Shown piece after piece: positions 50,624-60,737 of a stretch of 64,000 nt of DNA (its first letter is position 1; each line of letters starts with the position of its first letter). The DNA comes from Klebsormidium nitens. Taxonomy: Eukaryota > Streptophyta > Klebsormidiophyceae > Klebsormidiales > Klebsormidiaceae. The position numbers were made by a program, and so were the translations under genes. A model generated the notes under the pieces. The model was not told where the DNA came from, searched no databases, and worked only from the letters and a program-made list of their open reading frames with translations. The stretch lies in assembly GCA_000708835.1 (NCBI GenBank), contig DF237447.1:1-64000 (forward strand), read 5' to 3'.

Positions 50624-51614
50624 AGATCAGCATACTACGGATCTGAACGAAAAAGCAATAGAGGCGTGGTTGACAATGGCCACACAGGCTGCCCCTTGCA
50701 GGTAGACAAAATAGTCCCTCCTTCCGCTGCAGCAGCCTAAGAATTCAATCATCATCGCTGAAATTCTAGTTCAGAGGTCCGTCGTCGAATGATTTGAGAC
50801 TCGGCCACTAAATCGGAGGGCGCCGGACAGTCACGGATTCCTGCAGCTGCAAGCATCCTGACAACTGGGAGATATAAACGCATTTTTCCATCCCGAGAAG
50901 TCGGGACCCAACTCAAGCGGAGCCATGTGAAAAGGTTGGGTCCGACGTGTACAAGCCAGAATGAGATTCACGCATTGCGAGCTGCGGGCCTTTTTCGTTT
51001 TGCAAGACTCGAAGTTCCGAGGTTGCAAGTGCCTAATGGGCTCGCCACGGATTTTGGTGTTCGTCCATCCGTTCTTAGAAAAAGACGGACTTCCAAAGGA
51101 AAGATAAGAAGGTTCGTGCGATTAAGTTCAGCGCTAACATAGAATGCATCGACTGAAAGGACGACTGCACGTGGGCGGAAGCGCCTCTACACACAATAAA
51201 AATGCATGTTACGAGTTGAGCGTTCCTGACGCTTTCGACGTACCGGGGAAGGATGGGGCAGCAGGAGCTCCTGATCGTACATGCACAAAGACGCGGCAGG
51301 CGTACTGAAGTATCAGTGGACGCATACTAGAACACGAGAACCCTCAAACTAGTATGCTTGTCAGACTCCCAAACCTTTTCTTGCTTCGGTTCAAGACGGG
51401 CAGCGCGCCAACATGCCCTCTATGTTGCGGTATCACCTGGTGGATAGACAATCGGAAGCACGGCCGCTGTGGACAAAAGATATGCCTGGTGCTTACAGAA
51501 GTGAGCACATAGACGCCTTCCATCAGGCTTTTGGAAAGATTTGATGTCATTCATTCCGAAGAGCAGAAATGCAGTGAGCTTGAACAAGTAGCAGCATATG
51601 GAAAAGGTCTACAT

Positions 51615-51660
51615 TGGGGCAGGCAGTCAACACCCCAGTCTCCCATTTCATCCTTGCTGC
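51615..51660 (+). repeat. family B module
   Basis: TGGGG/CCCCA stem with a 13-nt loop, then TCTCCCATTTCATCCTTGCTGC and AGAAGCACAGGAG. The stem has changed from GGGC/GCCC to GGGG/CCCC, a paired change. Confidence 0.55.
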
Positions 51661-52596
51661 TTCGTATGACAAAATTAGAAGCACAGGAGTATCAGACTGA
51701 TGGGGGACTCTTCGCAACAGTAGCGCTGTCGACAGACGGACAACAAGTCTTAATTTGAGCGAAAGCAACACAGCAATCTTGATCATGCGCTCATTTGCCG
51801 GGACAGAACCGGACAGTGACGAGACGAATTGAGAACTTGCACGACCTTGTTGAGCTCGGAAGTGGGCGCGCTTGCAAACCTTCTCGAGCAACATATACTT
51901 TGGGAGCAGGAACAACTCCGAAGAGTCATAGCATTTTGGGTTGTTGAGCGGCCGATTGTCGTGAACAATCGCGTTTCAATCTAGGTAGAGATGAAACGAG
52001 TGAAGCGTACGGGACTACATGGACGGCCTCAGCCTCGGTGTCCTCTTGCTCTCTTAGCCAGGTTGGCTTACCTAGGAGAGGTGTACAGAGCATCATGACC
52101 ACCAACATGACAGAAACTGTGCACTTGGGAGAGCTGAAGCGGCTTTAAGCCAAAACGAGCCAGTAAGCATTTGCCGATTGAAATGGGCGGGCTGCAACTG
52201 ACTCTATTGCATTGCAGGCACCGAAAACATTGTCATCTCCAAGAGTATTCGCGGGTCATGACAAAGTCATTCAATTCATTCGGTTCGTGGAAACCTGGCA
52301 ATCTACAGACCGCGAATTTGTGAGTTTGACCGCGAAGCTGCGCTTGTCCTTGCATACCATCTCAATTGATACCCGAAAACCGACACAGCGGCCGCTGCAT
52401 TCAGTGACGCAGCAATGACGACGAGGCTTCTACGCTGGTGAAACTCTGAAGCAGAGCACTCGGAACACCAAAGAGATTCTCTCGAGTGACCAAGAACCTG
52501 GTAGGTTGGAGTGGTTAGGACTTGGGACGGGCTGCCCACTTTTCACCCATCTCCATTTTAAAAGCATCTCAACATCTGGTCCTGCAAAAAGCTCAC

Positions 52597-52754
52597 CCGC
52601 TGAGGTTGTCAAGCCGGACGGTGCTCGTACGCGATCGGATTGCAGCGCCTTGTGCCCCTTCCACGAGTTGAGCTGCACCTCCTCGCCAGTTTCTTCGCAT
52701 TCCTGGAACAGTTCCAAGCGGATGACGTCAGCGAAGGTAGGGAGGCATGAAATG
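52597..52754 (-). CDS. candidate exon, unknown protein
   Basis: The minus strand reads as a protein-like, GC-richer segment (FADVIRLELFQECEETGEE, then VQLNSWKGHKALQ) ending at a GTGAGC donor; the upstream acceptor-like sequence is GATTTGCGTCAG. Product unknown. It could be a 3' exon of the same minus-strand gene as the candidates at 54550 and 55390, but the link is inferred only from strand and order. Confidence 0.3.
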
Positions 52755-53381
52755 CTGACGCAAATCAAATCAAGCTGACGCGGTGCCAATGGCGTGCCCG
52801 CCAGCTTCTCCGCGATTTTGCATGAGCAGGGACCGCTGACGTCAGCGAAGGAAAGGGGTAAGGAAAGCGGACGTCATCAGAGCAGGTTAGACTGTGGTGC
52901 ATGTTTTGTTAAGCGTCCCCGCTAGCAGTCACTTTCCTTGGGGGGAACTTGAACCACATGAAGAGGGACTGTGGCAGGTCACCGTCGCCGTTGACGAAAC
53001 TAAGAAGAGCGGGACGGAGTCTCTTTATACGGCATACCGTCGACTCAGGGCTCGCTTTAGCACGGATTTCGACAAAAAGAAGAACAAAACTGAGCAGCTT
53101 TCAAGGAAGGCAGAAACGTATCGAATGGAGTCTGCAGCCGTTCCGAAGCTTCGGACAGTACCGAAGAAGGGGCACTGGGGGATGCCAGATTCGGACGAAT
53201 AAATTCGCCTGCGTGAATCTGGGAGCTGCCGACCAGGCAAACTTTGAGATAGACGCCGGCTTTGACGCCCAGATTTTGATCCCTGTCTGGTTATGCACCT
53301 TAACTACCACTACTAGACCAATTAACCAAGTCAATCTAGCAGCTCCGGTACTCTCAGCAAACTCTTTGTGGAAAGCGTGAT

Positions 53382-53413
53382 CTGGGCCCACAAAAAATTG
53401 CATCGTCCTGGCC
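53382..53413 (+). repeat. family A module
   Basis: TGGGCCCA with no real loop, AAAAAATTGCA and then TCGTCCTGGCCACAG. This is the rightmost clear copy of the family. Confidence 0.5.
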
Positions 53414-54549
53414 ACAGATTACCGATTTGAAACGGGATGCAAAACTTAAGACGGCAGAATAGATCATTTGCGTGAGGATCGGGGGAGGTGCTGGATGAAA
53501 GCAGAAGTACCGAAGGGCACGCAAGGGCTGACAACGATGAATACACGTTCCGAGTTCAGCTAGGCAGACCGTGCTGATCGCTGAACTCCGTTCGTTTGAT
53601 TTCACAAAGTCTCTGGCCACAGCAGATACTCCACTAAGTACCACAGCGGAAGGAAAGGATTTCTGGACAGCAAACCGACTGGAACGTTTCTCAAATTAAG
53701 CAGCTTCAGGGACTGGGACCACCCTCTGGGTCACAACCAGCCAGCTAGTGCCACATCACAGCTCCAGGTCAAACAGATGAAACGATCGCTGACGTGATCC
53801 TCGGCAAATGGAGGAAACGGCGAAACAGAGCGGAACACCGATAGGACTCTGATGAGGCCATGCGGAACTCGCAGCCAAACACGATGATTTTGGGTGTATG
53901 CAGGGCTCTGGGTGTTTCTTTCTTGCTTGCGGCTCTGTCCGAACGCGTTCACTTTGTGCTTGAGCTACGCTCGTCAATGAAGCACGTCATAGCCGAAAGT
54001 TAAATACCAACAAAAAAGAAAGTAAGAGTGTGAGTTATACCCTCCGATTCTACAGTAATATACAACGATGGGCAGAGCTTGAAAACCAACACCATCGTCT
54101 TCGTCGCCGGCTTCCGTTTTGAAATGATGCAGAAACCCCTTCTACCAATCGGAAAGAGGGTAGATATCCTGTCGAAAGGTTTGCTCAACCCGGGTAGTTC
54201 TCATTTGAAAAATGTCTTCGTGGCCTGCCAGCGTCAGGTGGAGGCCAAATAAAAGTCGATGCAGCCTTATGCTGAGTGGAGCCTCAAAAGAGGCTGAGCC
54301 CTCGAAAGAGGCCCGTTGACTTTTGACTGACGCTTGGCTGACTGCGTCTTCAAACCCGACTGGTCGTAACAGCTCTGACATTCAACAAACCCTGGGCAAG
54401 GTTCAGCCTTACTCAAGCAAAGTTGTTATCATTGCTGCTTAGCCATAGATGCAATCTTGCAAGCAAAGAACTCGAATCCAGCAAGGGTGAGGGTGAAGCA
54501 CGGATTGCACAATGGCATCGCTGTAAACAGTGAACGTAGATCTGCATAC

Positions 54550-54741
54550 CCAGTACTTCTTCTCGTCCTGGAGCAATGAAACAAGGCGCTACAACTTGAC
54601 TTTCATTTGCAAGTGCAAATGAGCTTGAAGGCACAAAGGCACCATCAAAACTTCTGCTGAAGAAAGAGACCGTTTCGTAAGCGACTCGGACCAAATCGGA
54701 CACATACACAACGGTGTCGAGATCAGGCACGAGATACAAAG
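54550..54741 (-). CDS. candidate exon, unknown protein
   Basis: Minus-strand segment with natural protein composition (YLVPDLDTVVYVSDLVRV, then SSSFALANESQVVAPCF) ending at a GTATGC donor. The acceptor (CACTAAAG) is weak. I cannot name the family. Confidence 0.28.
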
Positions 54742-55389
54742 CTTTAGTGCGTCAAAGCAGTATGCTAATTCAGGGGACAGAGAGTTCAGATTCCAGTGTC
54801 TTTGCAGCCACCGTTGTGTTTGTGGCAGAATGACACACATGCAACACAGTCGCTTGATATGAAGCACGCACCTTTGTCAAACATCGAGTCGTGACGCCGA
54901 CATGCGAAACAGATCCGATGAAATCACTCGCCACCGAGGTCACTCATTAGTGGTTGCAATGGCCATCAGAAATGCGGATCGTTGGTCAGGCTTCATAAGA
55001 CCTGAGGATGAGCGCAAACATCTTCGCCGTTTTGGCTGTTCTCTTACTTTAGCAAGCCTTCTTGCAACAGAGCGGACATTTAGGCAGCAAGAGGAGAACA
55101 TTAAAAGCTCCAAACCAAGTGTCCGGTAAAAATAAGCTGAAAAGCTATGACGTGTGATTTTCCTTCTCAAAAAGTCTTCAATGCACAGTCCTCTTTTGGT
55201 CTTCGCCAGGAACATGAAGGAACAAGAAGCAGGGAATGTGAAGAATCTGGGCAAAGCACGATGAATTGAACATTGATAAGCTGGGAAGACGAAAGTTGCT
55301 TTAAGATTGCAGCTGGGATAGCCAGCAGAGGTTCAATCTTAGAAATGAAATAAGCAATGAAACCAGACAGGGGACCAGGCTCCTCTTAC

Positions 55390-55523
55390 TTGTGATCACT
55401 TTCAACCTCGTAACGCTCTTCTCGGACAGTGTCCCATCAGAATCAACCACCAGGACCTCGTGTTGGTCTGGAAACCCAGGTTGGCTGCCCGATATGCTCT
55501 TGTCCATCAGCACTTTAGAAATC
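55390..55523 (-). CDS. candidate exon, unknown protein
   Basis: Bounded by an acceptor CATATACTGCAG and a donor GTAAGA, open for 44 codons (DQHEVLVVDSDGTLSEKS in the middle). Both splice signals fit those of the pseudouridine synthase gene in this window. Product unknown; it is the best-supported of the unidentified minus-strand exons. Confidence 0.38.
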
Positions 55524-57240
55524 CTGCAGTATATGTAGAGAGCTTACTCTTTTTCCAGTCCACAGGTTCTCATTTGTTGGCCAGCCTTAAACCCCGTCCT
55601 TAAGAGCTGAACCGACTCTGGCAAGACCTTGCAAGCTGCCCGTTGCCATATGCTGCAGGTTTCAGAGAGCAATCGATTCAATCTAACAATCTAGTTTTAG
55701 TTGTGAGACCAAAATTCTAGCAACATCTGACTTCACCTGTGACCTTCCAACAAATCATTCTAGAAACGATCTGTGTTCCCTGCTGGGGAAGCTAAGTTCG
55801 GTGGCGGTCTCAAATCTGAGGAACTCCCTTTCGAAGCTAATCTGCTTGAAGATATTGCCTTTTCCAGCGCTTTATCTTTAGACCTATTTTCCTGTGGTGT
55901 GCCTTGAACGGACCCGAATCATGTCCAGCGATCCATTCTCCAACAGCCTCTGAATTCTTCTAACTACCAGTCGCACATTAGTGCGCCAGCCACAGAAGCA
56001 GCACTTTCTTTCCAATGTGCCTCAAGAGCAGTCACGTTTGTGTGCCCTACTCACCTTTCCACTGCAAAACAGAAAGTAAAGACCTGGGCTCTAATGACAC
56101 CTGAGGTTGACTTCATGCGAGACTAACGTTAGGCCCCGGCAGCCGCTTGACGCAAAAAGACAGATACACAGAGGAAGGTGGCATAAGCCCCTGACTTCGT
56201 TGTCCTCCAGATGTTTCCACCAAGCCTCGCAAAGGAGAGCTTTGGCAAGAGCGCAGTGCTCACCGTTTTGACGGCCTGAAGGCACTTCTCTTGTGTCGTC
56301 ATGATACATGGTACGCCTAGAACGCCATGCCATGTGCCCGCCTCGGTGGCTGCCATGCGCTAGCCAGCTGCGACTGCACCAAAGCAAGGCGGATGTCGCT
56401 TGATTGTCACAAATAGCCAGAATTCTTGACAATCAAAAAGTACAGCCTTCTCTCAGCTCCAAGGCCGCAGTCCTGACTGACTGTTTGTTGCTGTTGACGT
56501 TTGAGCTACAAATGAAAGGCTGATTGACAAAGTATGGGGTGACAGGTGACTATTGATAGGCTGTGGGGCTGCAAGCAGCGACTGAGACTGAATCTGTGCA
56601 GATTGTTGCTGAAAGGTGGAAAGAACAAAGCGAACAAAAAAAGAACAGAAGGCTATAGATGCAGAATGCACGAGCGCTGTGAACCAACTTTCTTGCCATC
56701 TGAAACCCCAGTGTCAGCATGGTGTGCTCGCCTCTTCATCCCAGATGTTGCTGCAGCCTGACTGAGACTTTGTGGCCGGCATTGCTCTCAGCACTCTGAG
56801 ACCTCCTGGGAATCTCTTCTGCCCCCTTTTAATTTTCTCCAAGCTGATTGAAGATGCAGCAATGGTCATCCCAGATGCATTGCTTGTTCTCATGGCTTTC
56901 AAAGAAGCAGTAGGAGCTGGGACTTACAAGGCTGCCAATGCATTGCTCCTTCCCCTTCTGCAGTATGCCCTCCCCAGCCTCGGCGGCGTCAGCACCCAAA
57001 GCATGATCAAACCGCATTCGCAGACTTGTGCTCCTAATGACCGTAGCATCTGCATAAATGTGCACCAATGCAGCTGCTACCAACACAATGCTGTTCAGCT
57101 GCTTCCGCCAGCTGTAAGAGTTTCTGGAAGCTTCTTTTGACCACCCCTTAGCTCCAAGGCACTCAGAACTGAGCAGACAGATGCAATTGGTTTCCTGGGC
57201 CGAGGAGAGCGGAAGGATAGCAACGAGTGTATCTCGATCA
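55524..57240. other. intron-exon-like stretch, strand and product unresolved
   Basis: Minus-strand donors GTGAGT (intron start 56054) and GTAAGT (56927) and acceptors such as CTTTCTGTTTTGCAG (exon start 56061) suggest a spliced minus-strand gene. The plus strand at 56772-57000 also reads in a protein-like way (KLIEDAAMVIPDALLVLMAF) with an acceptor-like CTTCCCCTTCTGCAG. I could not decide the strand or assemble a continuous product. Confidence 0.3.
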
Positions 57241-57260
57241 TGCTGCCCTTAAAAGTGAAA

Positions 57261-57289
57261 AGAGCTGCAGCCTCAGCAGCTGCAGCTCT
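57261..57289. repeat. 11-bp hairpin
   Basis: AGAGCTGCAGC and its exact reverse complement around CTCAGCA, about 130 nt upstream of the tRNA gene. Function unknown; it could be the 3' stem of a neighbouring transcript. Confidence 0.6.
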
Positions 57290-57380
57290 CCGATAGTCAC
57301 TAGCTGGCAGGCCCAGCCTGAGGGGGGTGCGGGGGGGCTGCTTTCCAAGTTTCGACAGCTGTGAGTTTTCTGTTTTGCTT

Positions 57381-57391
57381 TATATATTATA
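57381..57391 (+). promoter_or_regulatory. TATA-like element upstream of tRNA-Ala
   Basis: TATATATTATA lies 26-36 nt before the mature 5' end, and a CAA triplet sits at 57411-57413. Upstream TATA-like and CAA motifs are known features of many plant tRNA genes; their use here is inferred. Confidence 0.5.
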
Positions 57392-57416
57392 GAAAGAATA
57401 ATGGTGAAACCAAATC

Positions 57417-57513
57417 GGGGATGTAGCTCAGATGGTAGAGCGCTCGCTTAGCACGAAGTCACCACGACGTCAGCACCTGCGAGAGGTATTGGGATCGATA
57501 CCCAACTTCTCCA
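57417..57513 (+). tRNA. tRNA-Ala (AGC) with a 24-nt intron
   Basis: The full cloverleaf is present. The acceptor stem 57417-57423 pairs with 57506-57512, including the G3.U70 pair that marks alanine tRNAs, with one U.U mismatch at 6-67. The D arm is GCTC/GAGC and the anticodon stem CTCGC/GCGAG. The loop carries anticodon AGC at 57450-57452 and A37 at 57453. The intron, 57454-57477, sits directly after position 37, the canonical place. The T arm is TTGGG/CCCAA with loop ATCGATA and the discriminator base is A. The mature length is 73 nt and the sequence is close to plant tRNA-Ala. The internal B box is at 57492-57502. Confidence 0.95.
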
Positions 57514-57515
57514 CA

Positions 57516-57519
57516 TTTT
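57516..57519 (+). terminator. RNA polymerase III terminator
   Basis: TTTT begins two nt after the discriminator base of the tRNA-Ala gene, the usual pol III stop. Confidence 0.75.
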
Positions 57520-57599
57520 GGCCCAGGAACCTTTTTCGCCCGGTTACTTCAACGATAAAACGGCGGGGCTGCCGCCCCCCCGCACCCCCCTTTATCCTT

Positions 57600-59560
57600 T
57601 AATGGGGCCCTGGCCCTGTAAAAGGAGTGCTGCTGTGCGGCCCCCGAAGTGGGTAAGAATCCGTGGTGGTTATGTCACTTATCTGAGTTCCGTTCCTTTC
57701 AGTGCATTGTCCAAAATTAAGCGTCTTTGGCAGGTTCGTGTGACAGGTGTGAGGCAGCCTTCATTGAACTCCATGTGGGCTTTCCCTTTCACCTTCGGCT
57801 ACTGCCGATTTGAGTTCGGATACCATGCTTTCTGTGGCGCCGGCCCCAAAGAAGCATCGATGAAGGACAAACCGGGCCCACTGTCAGCCAGAGCTTCATC
57901 GCCTGTGGACCCCGCATGCGTGACGTCAAGTTTGGTGGACTGCTAACAGCGATAATACCTCGTTGACATACATTTGCGAAACGTGCTTCATGCAATGTTT
58001 GTGTGTTTGTGTATGGGCGTGGAGGGCCCAATGATGTACAATCAATGCTTTCCTGTTGCCAAGGCCAATACTAAGGACAGCAGTCGTTCATACATGACTT
58101 TCTCCGATGGACCGTTCTACGTTGTGAGCCATCTATTGAGATATTAATTGATGCATTCCGAGCTCTGATTTGTTGGACGCCGCATCTTTTACGAGGTTCA
58201 TAAGATACAGAAATATGCTTGTATCTGGATCGAAGTGCCTTGCTTTCAAGTGGGCGCTGGTCAATCGTCCTTCCCCGTATTATATCCATTGGTTAGTGTG
58301 GCCCAGAAGCCAAGGAGATGACCCGGTTCCCAAGGCCAGACCCCGGTCGGCTCGATCGCATGAGTCTGCTTTTCAAGTTTGATCCTGCACTTGCAATCAG
58401 ATATGCGTAGTCCGTCTGCTGATCCGGCACAAAAATGAGGCCTTGCAAATGATTTTGTAATGAGCGTTCCGCAGTTCTAAGGATACTTTATAAGTTCTGA
58501 AATGAGAAGACCCTCTCGCAGAAAATTTTCTTGAGCCCGCCGCCCGATCGCCGAACCGAACCCACGACAGGCGGCCCGTCTATGCGACGGGCGTACTTCA
58601 TCCAGTCATCATTCGGTCATCCACGCGGCATCCACAAGTCATGCCTCAATCCTTCGAATCTTAGCGGAAAACCAAGACTTTAAAACAGGGTCGAGTACTA
58701 AGGCACGCAACGGACCTGGTCCTCAGGACGACGTATAGTAAAAATTCAGGCCGACGTGATTGACTTCGCACATATGCAAATGGGACTGTGGTATGACAAA
58801 GCTGAAGCGAATGACCCTGATCGAATCCGTAGCGCTCGGACGAGGTGCTATTCTACATCGTGAGCCTCAAGCCCTGCTAAAGGAGGGCCTGTTCGCTGAA
58901 AGAAGAATCTCGCACCCTCCCATCTAACTGCGCGCCGGGATCTTTAAATTTTTAACCAGAAGCTGTTAACAGCATCTAAGGCAGGCTCTAAGCGGCTTCA
59001 GCAGCTGCTAACGCAGAATTGACCAGCCCCGGGTTTGTGCCAGCAGCTTCCCGGAGGACTATGGGCCCTGCCTCATGAGTTCGACGGCTGCACAGACGAG
59101 AGAAACGCTTGAGGCCGACGAAAGAAAAAAGATGCTGTCTCGGGGCAGAGCAACGTCCGGGGCGGTATGCAGATCACCAAACGGTCTGCATACCGCGTTA
59201 CGGTGTGCAAATGACATCGCGGCTGCATGCGGCTCGACTTTACTGGTTGCTTCGAAGTCAGAAAGCCCGCGTCAAACGTGCTTCCAAAGAACAGTGACCC
59301 CTCATCTGTGTTCATTTGCCCCAGGCAGAATCTGCTTCGCTCACGGTGAAGTCTTCCCCATGCAAGTCAATGTGCTTTGCAGATTCCTCCGCTTTAATTT
59401 ATGGGAAAAAGTTATTAGCAGCTTCAACCGGTAACGAGCGGGATAAAGAAACCTTCTTTGACTGACATCTCAACAGATAAGGTGAACAATCTCTTACGTT
59501 TCGAAGTTTCAGTCACGAAGGCACTGAAAACTCGACATCACGCTTCGTACAGTTCCTTGA
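57600..59560. other. no gene recognised
   Basis: I see no supportable exon or RNA gene between the tRNA and the candidate first exon at 59630. A 12-bp inverted repeat is annotated separately at 59162. Confidence 0.45.
59162..59196. repeat. 12-bp inverted repeat
   Basis: GCGGTATGCAGA and its exact reverse complement around an 11-nt loop (TCACCAAACGG). Function unknown. Confidence 0.7.
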
Positions 59561-59629
59561 AATTTCCTGCAGATTTAAGCAAAGCTCCTCGAAAGTCAGG
59601 AAGCTAGAGCGTCAGGAAGAGCGGCCGCC

Positions 59630-59691
59630 ATGGCAGGCTCAGTGAGCGGAAGGGATTTGTTGTATGCGGCCGGAGGCTGCCAGTACGAACC
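59630..59691 (+). CDS. candidate first exon, unknown protein
   Basis: ATG in the strong context GCGGCCGCCATGG opens a 20-codon frame (MAGSVSGRDLLYAAGGCQYE plus two nt) and runs into a GTAAGT donor at 59692. The flanks to about 59980 are GC-rich, like a promoter-proximal island. I found no convincing second exon: the nearest acceptor (CACTCAG ending 59755) leads to only 16 codons. The gene would converge on the pseudouridine synthase gene ending at 60573, so it is either very short or truncated. Confidence 0.4.
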
Positions 59692-59997
59692 GTAAGTTTG
59701 GCACTGGTCGGCGGGGCTCCGACCACGATCGATCCGGGGCCCGGCGCACTCAGGTATGAGCGATCGGATGCGCGCGGCCGCCCCGCGGCCCTTACAATAT
59801 AAGGCTCCGCGAAGCACGGCTGCGCCGCCCCGGCAATCGGATCGGATATTTCATTGTACTGTTCTATACGGCTACCGGCTAGTGCGACGGAATCCTCGCG
59901 TCACGCATACGGAGTCGAAGCAACGGACTGGGATCGGACGCGCCGGGTGCAGTATAATTCAAAAATGCAGCGCTTCATGAAAGTGGGTGCATGTCAG

Positions 59998-60041
59998 TCA
60001 GTGCCGGATCGAATCATTGAGTGTCGGATTGAATCATTCAA
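59998..60041. repeat. 20-bp direct duplication
   Basis: GTGCCGGATCGAATCATTGA and GTGTCGGATTGAATCATTCA lie head to tail, period 20, with three mismatches. Confidence 0.7.
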
Positions 60042-60469
60042 AGCACTACTAGGCTATGCATGATGATGCAGAATACATCTGTACATAGCGCTTCTAGCCT
60101 GCAAAACTTTAAGATAGTAGAATACAATAAGAGTACAATACAAGTGGGCCGTGACGGTCCAATTGAAGCTCTATTGGAGACTCAATCCGATCGAGTCCGT
60201 TCCTCAATCAAGACTTTGAAATGAACAAACTTGCGCAGCTCAACCAATTCGTCCAACCTGGAACTTGCAAATGTACGTTGAATTGCTACATACTCCTAGC
60301 TTAACTCACTAAACGCGTGCGACAGCTGGTTTTTGGAAGTATTAAAGCGGGGGCCGGCTCCAATAGGCTGCCGCAACCCCCTTCCTCCGTTGGGAAAACC
60401 CAGAGGTCGGTGACTTGCAACGGGGCAGTCAGAGTCAATTCAGGGAAAGACATCGTACCTCACTTCGGT

Positions 60470-60656
60470 GGCGCAGTTGCCGGTCTGGTTTCTATCTTCG
60501 CAAGCAAGCCGGAGCAGTTTTCTGTGTTCAGGGAAGAACAAAAGCTCGGTCGTTTGTAAACGCTGGTCAGCGTCAACTAAAGCCATCGTATCCCACTGCC
60601 GCGAGTGTCAGCCCCTCAGGAGGTGCGGGCGGCGCAGTCGCCCGCCTGCTTTCTAA
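60470..60656. repeat. weak direct repeat near the 3' end of the synthase gene
   Basis: GCGCAGTTGCC...GGTTTCT near 60471 resembles GCGCAGTCGCC...GCTTTCT near 60632, about 161 nt apart. The right copy lies inside the last exon of the pseudouridine synthase gene, so the left copy may be another partial duplicate of that exon, downstream of the stop codon. Confidence 0.4.
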
Positions 60657-60737
60657 GGAGGCAAGACGCAGAAGTGCGTCTTCTGAAGAACCAGCAGCCG
60701 CTTCTCGAATGGCTGTCGCCACGACGACCCGGACCAT
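60573..60737 (-). CDS. truA: last exon of the pseudouridine synthase gene
   Basis: The acceptor ATCCTACTCGCAG is followed by ATG GTC CGG (Met-Val-Arg of the conserved FL..MVR motif) and 54 codons to TGA at 60573-60575. It includes AIREAAAG, LLRLASLESR and ATAPPAPPEG. This copy alone continues to the family C-terminus, so it is the functional version. Confidence 0.85.
   Translation of the reverse strand: MVRVVVATAIREAAAGSSEDALLRLASLESRRATAPPAPPEGLTLAAVGYDGFS

Larger units (their letters stand above)
3561..54440 (+). repeat. diverged repeat region with hairpin-plus-box modules
   Basis: The region is built from old repeats whose most conserved feature is a short inverted repeat followed, usually after 8-13 nt, by a box near TCRTCNTBGCC. 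Families: A, stem TTGGGC/GCCCAG, box CGTCCTGGCCGGCAG; B, stem TGGGCA/TGCCCA, box TCATCCTTGCCGCTTGG; C, stem TTGAG/CTCAA, box TTCCTTGCCACC; D, stem TGAGC/GCTCA, box GACCTCATCATGGCC; E, stem TGAGA/TCTCA, box TGTCCCGGCC; I, stem GTGAG/CTCAC, box TCATCATTGCCACGG. All recognisable copies face the same way. I saw no coding function common to the modules. Further box-only or weak copies lie near 4288, 8450, 10606, 10877, 12157, 12720, 12897, 13351, 22033, 22230, 22678, 27055, 31521, 32765, 36733, 38585, 39395, 41340, 47308, 47690 and 49565. The element is not one I recognise. Confidence 0.7.
57322..57590. repeat. 16-bp G/C inverted repeat flanking the tRNA gene
   Basis: Six G, TGC, seven G at 57322-57337 is the exact reverse complement of seven C, GCA, six C at 57575-57590. 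GCTGC-like extensions lie on the inner sides. The tRNA gene sits between the arms, about 80 nt from the left and 60 nt from the right. Such long G runs are otherwise absent from the window. Confidence 0.8.

Noticed and set aside
11743-53413. Idea that the boxes are short exons, since some read as AQVLVCIVLAG, PQGALFLATN or AQGTDLIMALQ
   Set aside because: Frames differ between copies, one-base shifts are common, stops lie close by, and conservation is at the nucleotide and stem level. A few A2 copies end in GTGAGC, but acceptors are lacking.
3561-54440. LINE, LTR or DNA transposon remnants
   Set aside because: I found no reverse transcriptase, integrase or transposase motifs, no long terminal repeats and no clear target-site duplications.
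54902-55129. 75-codon ATG frame on the + strand
   Set aside because: Protein-like in places, but it lies between minus-strand candidate exons and has no splice or promoter support; left out as more likely chance.
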